Counted from the stretch's first letter, positions 51,241 to 59,893 are shown. The stretch is DNA of 64,000 nt from QHXQ01 sp036389395 (GCA_036389395.1 DASVPY010000004.1:1-64000); one strand, 5' to 3'. Numbers and translations are program-made. The notes: generated from the sequence alone by a model not told the origin.

Positions 51241-51307
51241 GGGCCTACGGCGCTCTCAACCCCTCCGCCCGCCCTCAGACCGCGACAATTCGCGCTCGTA
51301 ACGCCGA

Positions 51308-51640
51308 CTTTCTCCCTTCTTGCCCGGACTTTCGCCCTTTTTTCGACAACCTTCTCGCTTTCAGCGCGGCCCTCCTCCCTTTTTTCGACACGCCCCGCCC
51401 CAAATTAGCCCGCCAGCCTCGCAAAAAGTGAGAACGTTCTCGCAAAAAGCGAGAAACTTCCCGCTTTTTGCGAGAAACTTTCGGCTCAAAGCGAGAACGT
51501 TTTAACCGACAAGCCCGAACCTTCTCACTTTTTCGCCAAACCTCCCCGCTTTTTTCTCGAACCTTCTCGCTTTATCGCCCAACCGCCGCCCTTTTTCCAC
51601 GACCCGCCGCCCTTTCACCCCGAAAACTCTCATTTTCCGC
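51308..51640. repeat. Degenerate 21-bp tandem array
   Basis: About sixteen diverged units with a 21-base period. Anchors AACS/AACT fall at 51434, 51455, 51476, 51497, 51518, 51539, 51560, 51581 and 51602, within one base of exact spacing. A typical unit is AACCTTCTCGCTTTTTCGCCA-like. Units in the middle are partly inverted (TTCTCGCAAAAAGCGAGAA, 51437-51455, a 7-bp hairpin). The plus strand is strikingly pyrimidine-rich against the GC-rich surroundings. Open frames with a 7-residue period (RTFSLFR-like) exist, but codon use and starts do not support a gene. Confidence 0.85.
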
Positions 51641-51710
51641 CGCCCGCGCCCCGCTTTCGCCTATGCCCGTGCCCGACACAAGCGCGCCGCTGCCCCGCGC
51701 CCGGCGCACC

Positions 51711-52763
51711 CTAAAGCGCGCTCTGAGCCGAGGGCACCCTATGAGTCCTGTTTTTGCGGCGCAGAAAAGGCAGCTCAATGAAGTAATAGGAGGCACCGGC
51801 CAGGACGAAGGACAGGGCGAGCCGGAGTGGGATTAGTTGCCATTCATGCCAGCCCGGTGGCCAGCCGAGGAGATACACGGCGGGCAAGTGCCAGAGGTAC
51901 AGAGAGTACGAGAGGCGGCCGACCCACACTAGCCACGGACGGCAGAGCCAGGCGGGCGGGCGTACCGTGGCGGTTGAGATCACTACCGCAGAGGCCAGGG
52001 CGGCCATCGTCTCCCCGCCCCATTTGAGCATCACTGCACCCGGCAGATACTCCCCGAAGAGCACGATTCCCGTCAGCAAGGCCGCGCAACAGACGGCCAG
52101 CCTTGTGCCGGCCGGTCTGTATCCCCGGCGGTGCAATAGGCCGAGGGCGCAGCCTATTAGCAGGGCGTCGCCTCTAGTGTCGAGACCGTTATAAACCCGC
52201 GCGAAAGAATCGGGGCCATGCCAGAGCACGGCCCGGTTGATGATAATCAGGCCGATCAAGCCCAGGAGGACATAAAGCAGGCTCCGGGTGGTGAGCTTTT
52301 TGCCTAATAGAACGAGCAGGGGCGGCCAGAGCAGATAGAATTGCTCCTCAATAGCCAGTGACCAGCAGTGCCCCAGCCAGGCATGACCGATGCCGTAGCT
52401 GCGCGCCCAATTAGCGGCGTAGCACAACGTATAAAGAACAAAGCGGTAGGTCTCTGCCCGCGCTGTCGGGTCTTGCCAGAAGCAGGCGCAGAGCGCAGAG
52501 ACGGCTAACAGGGCGAACAGCGCGGGGAAGAGTCTGAGGGCGCGTCGCAGATAGAACCCGCTAAGACTGATCCGTCCTTGAGTGGCTTGCTCTTTAAGGA
52601 GGGTGGAGGTTATGAGATAGCCGCTCAGCACAAAGAAGACGGTTACCCCCAAGCCGCCACCACGCATGAAGGGTAAGCCAGTGTGCAGCCCAAGCACAGC
52701 TAAGATTGAGAGGCCGCGTATGCCATCCAGTTCTGGTCGGTAGTGAGGTTTAATTGAGGCCAC
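51711..52763 (-). CDS. Acyltransferase family 3 (OafA/YrhL-like) membrane protein
   Basis: 350 residues with about ten helices, an O-acyltransferase that modifies surface polysaccharide or lipid with acyl groups. Landmarks: RPELDGIRGLSILAVLGLHT (catalytic His in helix 1), GGGLGVTVFFVLSGYLITST, YLRRALRLFPALFALL and the CWSLAIEEQFYLLWPPLLVL signature. It starts at GTG 52763. The periplasmic SGNH domain of larger members is absent. Base composition is visibly less GC-rich than core genes, pointing to transfer. The 3' end abuts the 21-bp array. Confidence 0.93.
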   Translation of the reverse strand: MASIKPHYRPELDGIRGLSILAVLGLHTGLPFMRGGGLGVTVFFVLSGYLITSTLLKEQATQGRISLSGFYLRRALRLFPALFALLAVSALCACFWQDPTARAETYRFVLYTLCYAANWARSYGIGHAWLGHCWSLAIEEQFYLLWPPLLVLLGKKLTTRSLLYVLLGLIGLIIINRAVLWHGPDSFARVYNGLDTRGDALLIGCALGLLHRRGYRPAGTRLAVCCAALLTGIVLFGEYLPGAVMLKWGGETMAALASAVVISTATVRPPAWLCRPWLVWVGRLSYSLYLWHLPAVYLLGWPPGWHEWQLIPLRLALSFVLAGASYYFIELPFLRRKNRTHRVPSAQSAL

Positions 52764-52921
52764 GCAATTACAAGTGTGAGACAGCAGGGCCCGTTAATAA
52801 CGTGGGCCCCGGAAGCAAACGCCAGTGCTTAAATTGTGAGTGCTCGGGCGGGAGGCAGTCTATACGCAGCGGCGGGCGGGGGTCAAGCCGAACGGAGTAA
52901 GGAAGTAGCGGCCTAAATCGC

Positions 52922-53029
52922 CCAAGCCTCCGTGCCCCCTCTGTGCGCTCGGTGCCTCCGTGGTGAATCTGGTTGAAGGGGCATTCACCACCGAGCCACG
53001 GAGCGCACAGAGGGGGCACGGAGGCTTGG
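52922..53029. repeat. Long near-perfect palindrome (family A variant)
   Basis: Left arm starts CCAAGCCTCCGTGCCCCCTC and ends TCCGTGGTGAAT; right arm ATTCACCACCGAG ... GGGGGCACGGAGGCTTGG. Arms of about 48 bases are nearly exact complements, with a 15-base loop. The core CTCTGTGCGCTC word links it to family A. Confidence 0.88.
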
Positions 53030-53090
53030 CAGGTTGTTCGGGCCGTACTAACGATTGGCACACTGCGCCGTCGCCCTTTATGCTGGGCGC

Positions 53091-53942
53091 ATGAGCACAG
53101 CATTGAGGGAGACGTTGAACGCGGGGTTGGTGGGGTTGGGGGTGTTGGCGGCGGCGTTCGGGTTGAAGGGGTTTTTGCTGTCGAGCCGGTTCATTGACGG
53201 CGGGGTGACGGGCGTGTCGATGCTGGCGGCGGACGTGACCGGGTGGCCGCTGGCGGTCTTCATCCCGCTCATCAACCTGCCGTTCGTCGCGCTCGGCTAC
53301 AGGCAGATCGGCGCGCGCTTCGCCGTCCGCAGCGCGCTCGCCATCGCCGCGCTCGCCGCCTGCCTCGCCTTCGTCCGCTTCCCCGACGTGACGCCCGACC
53401 GCCTGCTGACGGCCGTCTTCGGCGGCTTCTTCATCGGCGCTGGCATCGGGCTGGCGATCCGCGGCGGCGCGGTGTTGGACGGGACGGAGATCGCCGCGCT
53501 GCTCGTCAGCCGTCATAGTCACCTGCTCAAAGTCGGCGACGTGATCCTCGGCCTCAACGTCTTCATCTTCGCCGCGGCCGCCTTCCTGCTCGGCGTCGAG
53601 CCGGCGCTCTACTCGATGCTGACCTACTTCGCCGCGTCGAAGACCGTGGACTTCCTGCTGCACGGCATAGAGGAGTACACGGCGCTCGTCATCGTCTCGG
53701 AGCGCAGCGAGGAGATCAGGCGGAAGCTGGTGGGCGAGCTGGCGCGCGGCGTGACGGTCTACCGCGGGCGCGGGGGCTTGAGCGGCGCGGAGCAGGACAT
53801 ACTCTTCTGCGTCGTCACGCGCCTTGAGATCGGCAGCGTCAAACGCGCCGCCAGAGAGATAGACGAGGGTGCCTTCATCGTCGTCCACCCGCTCGCCGAC
53901 GCGGAGGGCGGGGTGGTGAAACGCATCGGGGCGTTGCATTAG
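53091..53942 (+). CDS. YitT-family membrane protein
   Basis: 283 residues from ATG 53091 (an upstream frame to 53055 is less likely). About five transmembrane helices, beginning NAGLVGLGVLAAAFGLKGFL, with the family loops LSSRFIDGGVTGVSMLAADV, GYRQIGARFAVRSALAIA and FGGFFIGAGIGLAIRGGAVL with DGTEIAALL. The cytosolic C-terminus is a DUF2179-type domain (RGVTVYRGRGGLSGAEQDIL; VTRLEIGSVKRAAREIDEGA). Substrate and role of the family are not established. Confidence 0.92.
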   Translation: MSTALRETLNAGLVGLGVLAAAFGLKGFLLSSRFIDGGVTGVSMLAADVTGWPLAVFIPLINLPFVALGYRQIGARFAVRSALAIAALAACLAFVRFPDVTPDRLLTAVFGGFFIGAGIGLAIRGGAVLDGTEIAALLVSRHSHLLKVGDVILGLNVFIFAAAAFLLGVEPALYSMLTYFAASKTVDFLLHGIEEYTALVIVSERSEEIRRKLVGELARGVTVYRGRGGLSGAEQDILFCVVTRLEIGSVKRAAREIDEGAFIVVHPLADAEGGVVKRIGALH

Positions 53943-53982
53943 CAGTGGGCAGTGGTCGGTGGTCAGTGGGCAGTGGTCAGAA
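53943..53982. repeat. Family F CAGTGGTCAGTGG repeat
   Basis: Tandem words GCAGTGGGCAGTGGTCGG and TGGTCAGTGGGCAGTGGTC filling the gap between two convergent genes. Confidence 0.8.
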
Positions 53983-53986
53983 GCTT

Positions 53987-54760
53987 TTACGCTTTGACGA
54001 CGAAGAGGTGGCTGTGGGTGAGGCGCAGCTCGGCGAACTTTGAAGCGCGGGGCGGTGCGGAGCCGAACTGCGGGTGGGTGATGTCGGCCATGCCGAGTTC
54101 GTCCACCAACTCTTTCACGAAGCCCACCATGCCGTAGTCGTGGCTGTGATACTGGAGCTTGAGCACCGACGCCTTGCCCCAGGACAGCGCGCCCCTGACC
54201 AGCGGCAGACGCCCCACGCCGCTCTGCCGCAGCCGCCCCAGCACGCGCGTCAGCCGGTAGAGCCGCCGGCTCAACTCCTTACTGCCGGGCCTATACTTCA
54301 CGCCGTCCACAAACTCGTCCCAGTAGCCCGTGCCCCAGTCCTCTATGACGTAGACGCCGCCGCGCTTCAGGTGTCGGTCGAACAAGTGCCAGAAGCTCGC
54401 GCGCGCGAGCACGCCGATGTGCGCGCAGTCGTCAATGATGATGTCGAAGCCTTCGGGCGCGTTCTCGCGCGCCAGGCGGTCGAGCAGTTCGGTGTCCTGC
54501 TGCGCGCCCTGGTAGACGCGCACGCGGCCCGTGGTATCTGCGAGCGCGACCGGCTCGATGTCCAGCCCGACGATGCGGCCGCGCGCGAAGTAGTCGCGCC
54601 AGAGCAGGAGCGAGCCGCCCGTCTTGACGCCGAGTTCGAGCAGACGCACGTCCTGCCCGCGCAGAGGGCCGAAGTAGTGCTCGTAGTTGCGCAGGTAGTG
54701 GGCGTGGCCGGCCTTGTCCGTGTCGAACCGGCGGGCGATGTCGGCGAGGTCATGCTGCAT
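53987..54760 (-). CDS. Class I SAM-dependent methyltransferase (MycE/CmcI-like)
   Basis: 257 residues. The opening DTDKAGHAHYLRNYEHYFGP and LLELGVKTGGSLLLWRDYFA (SAM-binding GxxxGGSL) then IVGLDIEPVALAD and FDIIIDDCAHIG (metal-binding acidic motif) match the family of metal-dependent sugar or antibiotic O-methyltransferases. The C-terminus has a YWDEFVDGVKYRPG segment and ends ELRLTHSHLFVVKA. Target not known; the nearby polysaccharide acyltransferase hints at a surface-sugar role, which is inference. Confidence 0.87.
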   Translation of the reverse strand: MQHDLADIARRFDTDKAGHAHYLRNYEHYFGPLRGQDVRLLELGVKTGGSLLLWRDYFARGRIVGLDIEPVALADTTGRVRVYQGAQQDTELLDRLARENAPEGFDIIIDDCAHIGVLARASFWHLFDRHLKRGGVYVIEDWGTGYWDEFVDGVKYRPGSKELSRRLYRLTRVLGRLRQSGVGRLPLVRGALSWGKASVLKLQYHSHDYGMVGFVKELVDELGMADITHPQFGSAPPRASKFAELRLTHSHLFVVKA

Positions 54761-54789
54761 GATCGTTTCGCGGGGCTAACCTGTGACCG

Positions 54790-55431
54790 CTATCCGCGCA
54801 CCACCGGCAGACTGCGCCGCCGGGCGGCGCGGGGCGTGGGCGGGCGGCGCGTGCGCCAGTGGGCGGCGAGGCGCGCGAGTTCCGCGCCGTCCGCGTCCGG
54901 GTCTACGAGCGTGAGCCAGAGGGGCAGCGGGAGCCAGGCCCACGCGTGGCCGTAAGTCTGCTCGTTCAGTTGTTCGACGCGGCGCTCGGCGTGCCACTGC
55001 AAGCTTACGGGCGGCACGTCCTGCCAGTCGTCGTAGCAGGCGTGCTGGACGCAGGGCGCGGGCTTGGCGCGCGCGTGTACGAGGCAGCCCGTGCCGGGCA
55101 CGAAGAGCGGGCAGGCGAAGGTCTGCGCGAAGGTGTCGCCCGCGGCGCGCAGTTGGTAGCGCGCGACGGCGGCGCGGGCGCGGGCGTAGACGGCGCGGCG
55201 CGCGGCGGCGTCCAGGCGCGGCGTGCGCGCGAGGGTCGCGCGGACGGCGACGGCTTCGAGGCGCGTGATGTGGACGTTGACGAAGTGCGCGTCGGTGCAG
55301 CAGACGCCGGGCGTCGGGCACGCGCGGCAGTCGCGCGCCGCCGGCTCGTAAGTGAGCTTGACGTGGCGCTGGTACGCGCGCTTCACGCGCTGAAGCCGCG
55401 CGAGCGCGGCCGCTTCGGAGAGGGCTTTCAT
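54790..55431 (-). CDS. Cysteine-cluster protein (YkgJ-like)
   Basis: 213 residues from ATG 55431. Two cysteine groups, DCRACPTPGVCCTDAHFVNV and FACPLFVPGTGCLVHARAKP with PCVQHACYDDW, form a probable zinc or Fe-S cluster site as in YkgJ-type proteins. The rest is Ala/Arg-rich and helical. The frame extends upstream into a family A repeat and would add translated repeat; the internal ATG after AACTCAACAC-type sequence is more sensible. Function unknown. Confidence 0.8.
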   Translation of the reverse strand: MKALSEAAALARLQRVKRAYQRHVKLTYEPAARDCRACPTPGVCCTDAHFVNVHITRLEAVAVRATLARTPRLDAAARRAVYARARAAVARYQLRAAGDTFAQTFACPLFVPGTGCLVHARAKPAPCVQHACYDDWQDVPPVSLQWHAERRVEQLNEQTYGHAWAWLPLPLWLTLVDPDADGAELARLAAHWRTRRPPTPRAARRRSLPVVRG

Positions 55432-55443
55432 CTTCGAGTGTTG

Positions 55444-55534
55444 AGTGTAGCGTGCGGCCGGGTTAACACAGAGGACACAGAGTTCACAGTTTTCTTCTGT
55501 GTCATCTGTGTTACCTCTGTGTCCTCTGTGTTGA
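55444..55534. repeat. Family A CACAGAG palindrome
   Basis: Boundary GTGTAGCGTGCGGCCGGG identical to that at 13362, then TTAACACAGAGGACACAGAG and CCTCTGTGTCCTCTGTGTTG arms. Sits upstream of the cysteine-cluster gene. Confidence 0.9.
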
Positions 55535-55577
55535 TCTGCCCGACTCATTAGCTTCAACTGAATTTCAAACACTCAAC

Positions 55578-56324
55578 TCACTTTTCATACAACGCCAGAA
55601 ACTCCCGGTTCCCGTCCGCGCCCGTGATGGGCGACTCGATCACGCCGCGCACGGTCAACCCCAAGCCTGCGGCCGCGCGGTTCACCTCCGCGACGACGCG
55701 CGCCTGCTGCGCCTCGTCGCGCACGACGCCGCCCTTCCCAACCTCGCCTCGCCCGACCTCGAACTGCGGCTTGACGAGCAGCACCAGACGCCCCTCCGCG
55801 CCCAGCAGCGTTACGACCGCCGGCAGCACCTTCGCCGCCGAGATGAACGACACGTCCATCACGACGAGATCGAACGGCGCGGCGAAATCCCCCAGCGTCA
55901 GATAGCGCGCGTTGACGCCCTCGCGCACCTCCACGCGCGCGTCCGTGCGCAGACGGTAGTCGAGCTGATTGTGCCCCACGTCCAACGCCACCACGCGCCG
56001 CGCGCCGTGCTGCAACAGGCAGTCTGTGAACCCGCCGGTCGAAGCGCCCACGTCGAGGCAGACGAAGCCTTGCACGTCTAAGCCGAACGCGCGCAACGCC
56101 GCTTCGAGCTTCAGCCCGCCGCGCCCGACGTAGCGCGCCGCCGGGTCTTCGCTGCCGCGCACGCGGATCGCCGCGTCGGGCGCGAACGTCTCCGAAGACT
56201 TCTCGACGCGCTGCTCGCCGACCAGCACCGCGCCCGCCATCACCAACGCCTGCGCGCGCGTGCGCGTCGGCGCGAGGCCGCGCTCGACCAGCAGCTTGTC
56301 AATCCGCTCCCGCTTCCGTCCCAT
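55578..56324 (-). CDS. tlyA: TlyA-family RNA 2'-O-methyltransferase
   Basis: 248 residues. N-terminal S4 RNA-binding domain (RIDKLLVERGLAPTRTRAQA, about 1-65) and an FtsJ-like Rossmann methyltransferase with SAM motif FVCLDVGASTGGFTDCLLQH, catalytic-tetrad region FDLVVMDVSFISAAKVLP and LVLLVKPQFEVGRGEVGKGG. TlyA methylates 2'-O of cytidines in rRNA; some members are called haemolysins for historic reasons. Normal family length, cytosolic. Confidence 0.94.
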   Translation of the reverse strand: MGRKRERIDKLLVERGLAPTRTRAQALVMAGAVLVGEQRVEKSSETFAPDAAIRVRGSEDPAARYVGRGGLKLEAALRAFGLDVQGFVCLDVGASTGGFTDCLLQHGARRVVALDVGHNQLDYRLRTDARVEVREGVNARYLTLGDFAAPFDLVVMDVSFISAAKVLPAVVTLLGAEGRLVLLVKPQFEVGRGEVGKGGVVRDEAQQARVVAEVNRAAAGLGLTVRGVIESPITGADGNREFLALYEK

Positions 56325-56426
56325 TGCAAGCCCGCCCGCGCCCGCGCGTTCACCAGAGGCGCGGGGCCGCTGTTAAGATACTTCAGTTCCAGCCCCGACC
56401 GCGAGAGACTAAGAATGCCTGAGCAT

Positions 56427-56505
56427 AACCACGAAGACACGGAGACGCGAAGATGACAGGCCATGTCTTCTCCGTGTCTTCGTGTCTTCGCGGTGAGTCC
56501 CTGTG
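56427..56505. repeat. Family B CACGAAG palindromic repeat
   Basis: Arms AACCACGAAGACACGGAGAC and TCCGTGTCTTCGTGTCTTCG flank ATGACAGGCCATGTC. Lies between tlyA and the DUF4139 gene, which diverge here. Confidence 0.87.
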
Positions 56506-56543
56506 CGCCGTTCTAAAGATCAGACCCGAAGGAGATGCAACCC

Positions 56544-57839
56544 ATGACCCAACTGTCGCGGCGCTTGCGTGCCGCCCTGTGCGCGCTCCTGCTGTCGGCC
56601 GCGCCCGCCCTGTCGGCCGCCGGCCCCGGCGACACGGCCGCGCACCTGACGATCTATGATGCCGGCGTGGCCGAGTTCCGCGAGGAGCGCACCGTCACGC
56701 TGCAAACCGGCCTCAACCAGATCGAGTGGCGCAGCCTGATGCCCAAGGCCTACGTCCGCACCCTGCGCGTCACGGCCGAGGGCGCGGAGGTCTTGCGCCA
56801 GGACATCACCAACGACGGCCCCGAAGTCCGCAACGAGCGCACGCCCGTCCTGCACCTCTCCGTGCGCAACGCGGGCGCGGCGGGCGCGCGCCGCATCCAG
56901 GTGGACTACCTCGCGCCCGGCGTCAGTTGGCAGAACGACTACGCGCTCGTGCTCGAACCGACCGACGGCGGCACGCCGCCCACCGCCGCCGCGCTCGACT
57001 CCTGGGTCTCCGTGGCCAACAACACGGGCGCGGACGTGGCCGCCGCCACCGTCGATCTGATCGCGGGCGAGATCGCGTTCCGCCTCGACGGCGCGAGCTA
57101 CAACGAGTACGCGCTCCGGCGCGAGGTCGCGCAGAGCAACGTCTATCGCGCGGACGGGGCGGACACGGAGGCGGGCACGTCGTTCGCGGAGGTGTCGGGC
57201 CTGAGCGCGTTCAGCCGCTTCCGGCTGGGGCGCGATCTGGTCTTCAACGCCAACGCGCCCATCAACCGCCTGCCGCTCTTCCAGCGCGCGCGCGTCGCCG
57301 TCACGCAGCGCAACGTCTTCGAGAACGAGTACGGCACGCAGACCTTGGGGCGCGGCGGCTTCACGCTGCTGCCGCGCGGCCTCGAAGTGCGGCTCGTGGC
57401 CAAGAACACGACCGAGGCGACGATGCCCGCCGGGCAGGTGACGATCTACGCGCGGCAGGACGAGTTGACGCAGGTGGTCGGGCAGGATCGCATCGGGCTG
57501 GTCGCGCCGGGCAACGAGTTCAGCGTGACGCAGGGGCGCTCGGCGACGCTCTTCGGCACGCGGCGCGTGTTGGAGCGGCGGCAGGTCGAGTACCGCGCGC
57601 CGAACGGCGACTCGCGGACGAAGCTGGTGACGCGCGTCGAGGTCGTCATCATCAACCGCGGGCCCGCGCCGGCCGAGGCCTACGTGCGCGAGAGCATCGA
57701 GCCGTTCAACGAGAACCAGTGGACGATCCTCGAAAGCACCGTGCCGGCGGAGCGACTCGCCGCCGGCTCCGTCCAGTTCAAGCTGCAAGCGCCCGCCAAC
57801 GGCAAGGCCACACTCACCTACACGGTCGAGACGAAGTGA
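56544..57839 (+). CDS. Secreted DUF4139 protein
   Basis: 431 residues. Of two in-frame ATGs (56535, 56544) the second has AAGGAG at 9-base spacing; the first is directly abutting it. Signal peptide ALLLSAAPALSAAG follows. The DUF4139 features are VSLRNAGA-like beta strands: ITNDGPEVRNERTPVLHLSV, VDYLAPGVSWQNDYALVLEP, SWVSVANNTGADVAAATVDL, and a C-terminal RVEVVIINRGPAPAEAYVRE. A mucoidy-type or cell-envelope role is suspected for the family, but no function is established. Confidence 0.87.
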   Translation: MTQLSRRLRAALCALLLSAAPALSAAGPGDTAAHLTIYDAGVAEFREERTVTLQTGLNQIEWRSLMPKAYVRTLRVTAEGAEVLRQDITNDGPEVRNERTPVLHLSVRNAGAAGARRIQVDYLAPGVSWQNDYALVLEPTDGGTPPTAAALDSWVSVANNTGADVAAATVDLIAGEIAFRLDGASYNEYALRREVAQSNVYRADGADTEAGTSFAEVSGLSAFSRFRLGRDLVFNANAPINRLPLFQRARVAVTQRNVFENEYGTQTLGRGGFTLLPRGLEVRLVAKNTTEATMPAGQVTIYARQDELTQVVGQDRIGLVAPGNEFSVTQGRSATLFGTRRVLERRQVEYRAPNGDSRTKLVTRVEVVIINRGPAPAEAYVRESIEPFNENQWTILESTVPAERLAAGSVQFKLQAPANGKATLTYTVETK

Positions 57840-57871
57840 CGCGGGCCGCGGGCGTCTGACTGTCGCGGTTG

Positions 57872-57930
57872 AGAGTAACGAGCGGCCGAGTTAACCCGCA
57901 AAACACAGAGGGGGCATAGAGGGCACGTAA
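57872..57930. repeat. Family A repeat, partial copy
   Basis: Boundary GAGAGTAACGAGCGGCCGAG, then TTAACCCGCAAAACACAGAGG; the opposing arm is missing. Resembles the edge at 18541. Confidence 0.7.
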
Positions 57931-57961
57931 AACCAGGAGAGCTTACTTTTAGCCAGACGGC

Positions 57962-57987
57962 CAAGCCCTCCGATTAAAGAGGGCTTG
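57962..57987 (-). terminator. Possible terminator after the frameshifted gene
   Basis: Nine-base stem CAAGCCCTC (57962-57970) / GAGGGCTTG (57979-57987) with an 8-base loop, 22 bases beyond the stop at 58010. It lacks a good U-tract on the minus strand. Confidence 0.45.
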
Positions 57988-58009
57988 TGCCTTAGGCTTA
58001 CGGTTTCAG

Positions 58010-59108
58010 TTATTGGCTTACTAAGAACACATCCCACGACCAGCGTCCGACCTGTGCGCCGTGTACGTCTTTAACTTTCGCCCGGTAGCGGAAGCGGTTG
58101 CCGTATTGGTCTGTCCGCTTCGCGTCTTTGTAGTCGAGGTCTAAGGTGGCTAACCCAAGTTCAGATAGCGGCCGCAGCTCGACCGGCTCGGAGACACCGT
58201 TATGGTTCGTATCCTGCCAGAGCCGCAAAGATGTGAAGACGGCATCCCGGTTATCAATTAAGCCGTCAGAGTTGCCGCCCTGCGCCGCCTTGTCATACTC
58301 AGCCAGCGCAAGGAAGCCATTTCGTTGCTCGCCTGGTGGCGGGGCGGGTTGAGACGTGAAGTTGCCGAATAACTCCCGCCCGCTGTCTATAGTACCATTG
58401 CCGTCGCGGTCGAGCGCCAGCCACGCGTCGTCCGACCTGGCCCGTGTCCACGCAAGTTGTCCCGGCGTCCCCTCGCCGGGTAAGTCGAAACTGCCCCCCC
58501 CGCCGCGTCTGTGAGCGTGAGGCCATCACCTGCTATGTCAATGAGAATAGGTGACCCCAAGTCGCAGTAACAATAGTAATCATCCCAAATGCCATGTTTG
58601 TAGGCGCACGTCGATAGTTCCGAAGCGGTCGGCCCGTTGCAGACGCAGCAGCCGCCGACGTAGGCCCGCCGCCCCGGACAGCCGGTCGTCGAGTAGAGGA
58701 GGAGATCCGCGTAGACCTCACAATCGGATGGCGGCGCGGGCGTTGGAGTGGGTGTGGGGGTCGGCGTTGCACATCCCTTACACGTATAAGCATCGACATG
58801 GACAATGTCGTTGCAATCCTCGTAGCCTATGCCGTATCCGGTGTAATCAGGTGCCGTACCTGAGCAATTGCATGAACAGGTAGTGCCATCGCAGTCGAAG
58901 CAGGCAGCAGCTACAAGTGTACCAGTACCGCTGCTACAATGAGTATACTGATAGGTAACTGAACAATTCCCATTACCGCCTGTGCCTACTTTACAACTGG
59001 TTAGTTTTTGCAATCAGCTATGACGAACTGAGCCTGGTTACCAACGGACAGCACTAGCGTTATACCGGGCGCGAGGATACAAAGCGAGATGATTATTATT
59101 TTGCGCAC
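58010..59108 (-). pseudogene. Secreted Cys-rich / Ca-binding-type protein broken by two frameshifts
   Basis: Reconstructed secreted protein in three frames. (1) GTG 59108, after AAGGAG, gives signal peptide RKIIIISLCILAPGITLVLS; it stops at TAA just after an A5 tract (59005-59009). One added A continues as ADCKKLTSCKVGTGG. (2) The Cys-rich part (SCNCSGTAPD), a TPTPTPTPTP linker and ILIDIAGDGLTLTDAAGG run to a G8 tract (58494-58501). (3) A +1 or -2 change there continues to FDLPGEGTPGQLAW, ALDRDGNGTIDSGRELFG, NSDGLIDNRDAVF and LWQDTNHNGVSEP. Three DxDxNG-like Ca-binding loops span the breaks, supporting one gene. Decayed, phase-variable or mis-sequenced. Confidence 0.82.
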
Positions 59109-59143
59109 CGGAAACTCCTTAGACAGGATTCCCCAAAGCGTGC

Positions 59144-59893
59144 TTATTTGGAAAGGTACTGCTGTACCTGGGTACGCCCGCGAGCCTTATTGATTTTTTG
59201 TAGTCGTCTGCGGTAAAGGATTGCGCCCTGTTGTTGATAACCGTTAGTGAGACCCAGATCGGTAAGTGGTGGCTCGGCTTGGAGTAACTCAATAACTGCG
59301 TCAATAGACCCCTTCTTGTATTTCTCTACTAGCCAACTTTTATATCTAGCCGCCCCCGCCCTCAAGTCTTCGACCGGCTGGGCACCGTCTTCACTTAGCT
59401 CCACGCTTGTGTGGTCGCTGAATTCAACGTAACTGACGCGGATGTCCAGCCCTTTCACCACGGCGTTTTCGTATGTAATGGCTCCGGCTGGCCGGACAGT
59501 GGTCGTCCCTCCGGGCTTTATGGGCTTCTCTTCATCATAAAAATCCGGGTGGACAGAACTAGCTATGACGTGAGATCTGAAATCTTTAAAAAGTCTCCCC
59601 TCCTGTTCAAATTGAATCGTGTATGCTACGTTGGCCGCAACTATGTTCTTGGCGGTGTTGTTCCTCAAGGTACAAGAAAATTGGTCTAGCGTGCCGGGCA
59701 TCGTCACACTGGCTGCGCCACACTGCAACTCGACAGGAATTACCCCATTTTCAACCTGCATTTGATTGACCGTAATCGGAAGTTGTATGTCCGCCCCTTG
59801 CGTACCGCTGACCACTTTGAATGAAGTGGTAATTACCGCCGAAGTACACAGTAGTACCGCCAGTACGGCCCCGATTCCTGTTACCAGCCTCAT
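59144..59893 (-). CDS. Secreted protein of unknown function
   Basis: 249 residues with signal peptide (GIGAVLAVLLCTSAVITTS). The ATG follows GGGAGACC. The mature part is beta-rich up to about residue 165 (LPITVNQMQVENGVIPVELQ; SCTLRNNTAKNIVAANVAYT) and resembles an immunoglobulin-like fold with two cysteines. The end is helical and basic (AARYKSWLVEKYKKGSIDAV). It is clearly less GC-rich than core genes, like the frameshifted gene 35 bases downstream, and the two may be one transferred unit. Confidence 0.8.
   Translation of the reverse strand: MRLVTGIGAVLAVLLCTSAVITTSFKVVSGTQGADIQLPITVNQMQVENGVIPVELQCGAASVTMPGTLDQFSCTLRNNTAKNIVAANVAYTIQFEQEGRLFKDFRSHVIASSVHPDFYDEEKPIKPGGTTTVRPAGAITYENAVVKGLDIRVSYVEFSDHTSVELSEDGAQPVEDLRAGAARYKSWLVEKYKKGSIDAVIELLQAEPPLTDLGLTNGYQQQGAILYRRRLQKINKARGRTQVQQYLSK

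Noticed and set aside
51308..51640. CRISPR array
   Set aside because: The repeats are degenerate, contiguous (no unique spacers) and only 21 bases in period; no cas genes are near.
51213..51836. Overlapping frames with 7-residue repeats across the 21-bp array
   Set aside because: The 7-residue period simply follows the 21-base DNA period; frames change between units, starts lack ribosome binding sites, and the last overlaps the acyltransferase gene.
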